From: Dysidea avara
Lineage: Eukaryota; Porifera; Demospongiae; Dictyoceratida; Dysideidae
Length of the DNA: 64,000 nucleotides
Assembly: GCF_963678975.1 (NCBI RefSeq)
Contig: NC_089274.1
Location: forward strand, 7,465,643 to 7,529,642
Reading direction: 5' to 3'
Below the pieces are notes generated by a model, which was not told the DNA's origin, made no database searches, and was given only the letters and a program-made list of their open reading frames with translations. Shown here in pieces: positions 62,367 through 64,000 of this stretch (the stretch's first letter is position 1; the number at the start of each line of letters is the position of its first letter). Both the position numbers and the translations under genes were made by a program.

Positions 62367-63736
62367 ATGGCAACAGCTGAGTTTATGGTAAGTGTCATAT
62401 GTACTTAATATAAACATCATAACTTAATCCATCAATTATTAGAATGAAGCTCAGATAAAATGTTGCTGTGAAACACTACAAAAAGATTGTGAACACATAG
62501 AAGCTGCAGTTGATTATTGTGATATCAAAGATGAGCTAATAAAATATCAAATAGTAGAAGAAGATAGCAACTATGACACAGTTAAAGATGTAATAGAATG
62601 GGAAATGAGCAAGATTGGTATTTGTGACAGCAGTAAATGTATGAAACTGCTCCAAGCTATGATGGACAATCCCGAGCCCCGGTATTAAAAAATTGCTAAA
62701 TTAGAGCTAAAACATGCCAAGGAATCTCAACAAAGGGAAGAAGATTTTCATACTCCAATTCAAGTAGAAAGTGAACCTGTCTCGGTGGAATCATCAATGC
62801 AAGAACATCTAGCCTTCTTGCCTCAGCCTGCAGGTGATCTAGTACTAAACTTTTCCCAAGAAAATCCACTACTGACACAATGTGGAAAAACAGCAGTAGC
62901 ACTTGCCATCAATTAAGAAAGAAAAACAAAAGAAGGTACTAGATGATTGCCCTTTTGTTTCAGGTATGAACAAAGGAAAGTTCATATTTAAAGATGTACT
63001 TACAATTATTGCAATACATAAAAATGAGATAATAAAAAATGCTGGTAGATATACACAGTATTTGTGTGTAGCACTGATAAAAATATTTGAAGCAGTTGAT
63101 AGCAACCAACAATTTGAAATGAGTGGCACAATTACTGTCATACAGGAGGTGATTGTTGACATAGAAACTACTCAACAAAGCAGTGCTTCAGCAATAAAAA
63201 GGCTGCTGGGCCAAATGGAATCCGTTGGAAAATTAGTAAGAAGCGTGACTTCCTCTAGGTCTTTTCTTAGAAAAGTAGTAGACTTAGTCTGGCTTAATGA
63301 TAAGCAGCTTAAATTACTGGCTTGTTTTCTGCCTGTGTTAAAAAATTTGATGGCTATAGTTACTTTCCTTCTAAATGATGCCCCATCCAGTCAAAGTTTA
63401 CGTCACCTATTGAAAACTTTTGAAGAGTATGAAAAAGATCTTAATAATGCATTAGAATATTACAAAAGCATAAGTAAATACGTTTTAGTTGGTGGTGCTA
63501 TAATAACTGTTGGACTAGCAATTGTTGCAATATTTGCATCAACACCTGCAATAGTAGCAGGTGCCGGAGTAGCAGCTTTAGCGACAGGTACAGCCACAGT
63601 GGCACATTCTTATAAGGTGTCATCAAAAGTTACAAAATGCATAACTGATGGTGAAAAAAAGCATTCTCAAACAATGGGTCGTATACCTAATATTGAAAGT
63701 ACAAACATTCAGTTCGACAATAATGAAGATAACTAA
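62367..63736 (+). CDS. Helical protein with Gly/Ala-rich hydrophobic hairpin; possibly disrupted
   Basis: Exon 1 is 62367-62387 (MATAEFM, donor GTAAGT). Exon 2 starts at 62443 and reads NEAQIKCCCETLQKDCEHIE and onward as a compact acidic helical segment to TAA at 62686-62688. The same frame continues coding-like to 62914, then coding sequence resumes in another frame to TAA at 63734. The last 277-codon open frame (from 62903; first ATG 62966) has amphipathic helices, then a long hydrophobic hairpin near residues 193-235 (VGGAIITVGLAIVAIFA, turn, IVAGAGVAALATGT) and a polar tail. Such hairpins occur in apolipoprotein L-like and other membrane-inserting proteins, but I have no family match. The stop and shift mean a pseudogene, an unrecognised intron, or two products. 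Confidence 0.55.
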
Positions 63737-64000
63737 ACTGTGAAAAACATATAACTCACTAATGTTATACTGTACTATACACACATCTTTTTGTTTTCCA
63801 GTATATTGTATGTATGTATGCACATGTGTATTACATATTTGCATGTGAGCATATCTGTACATACAAATAATAACTGTAATAAATTGTACATTAGGAACTA
63901 CCTCACTGTATTCATTTTGTATTCTAGTATATTATACCAATATTAACAGTATAATCTGTGTATAATGGTCACCTTCAGACCAGAAAGTTTTGGCCTGTAT
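63737..64000. other. 3' flank, no feature seen
   Basis: AT-rich. AATAATAACTGTAATAAATT near 63866 could act in 3' end formation of the preceding gene. Confidence 0.35.

Overview
The window is AT-rich animal DNA, most likely from a demosponge. Genes are split by GT-AG introns, transposable elements are dense, and two gene types fit that placement: a synaptotagmin-like (SYTL/Slp) Rab effector, which is an animal family, and a beta-helix plus multi-membrane-pass protein whose Cys-rich juxtamembrane motif I associate with sponge genomes. I cannot name the species. No rRNA, tRNA or CRISPR was found.

The left two thirds is a tandem segmental duplication. Block A (about 1-13400) and block B (about 30640-44640) are same-strand copies, roughly 98% identical in exons by eye. 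Each carries a SYTL-like gene. Copy B is complete in the window (30284-36712, eight exons, 739 residues by my splicing): an N-terminal Slp-homology domain with a FYVE-like zinc finger, an acidic and Gln-rich linker, then two C2 domains. Copy A enters the window at the last 22 bases of exon 2 and has the same exons 3-8. A third, decayed copy (C, 15311-18310) lies between them, preceded by an intact orphan exon for a more canonical Slp C2A domain (13754-14069).

The blocks differ mainly by private transposon insertions, each readable against the empty site in the other block: a 378-bp MULE-type MITE, a 920-bp antisense LINE fragment with 14-bp target duplication and a 2286-bp hAT element in A; two foldback MITEs and a 3736-bp hAT element (8-bp target duplication) in B. 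Minisatellites, other LINE 3' ends and foldback hairpins fill the intergenic space. A decayed CR1/L2-like LINE with an (AATC)n tail occupies 25730-28190.

The right third holds an inverted pair of beta-helix/multi-TM genes: a 5'-truncated pseudogene on + (46868-48574) and a nearly full copy on - (49982-53487) with one frameshift and one stop. Further right are the 3' exons of a coiled-coil gene on - (59619-60723) and a gene on + (62367-63736) encoding a helical protein with a Gly/Ala-rich hydrophobic hairpin, possibly broken. Regions 21100-23600, 28200-30000 and 53500-59600 show no gene I can support.
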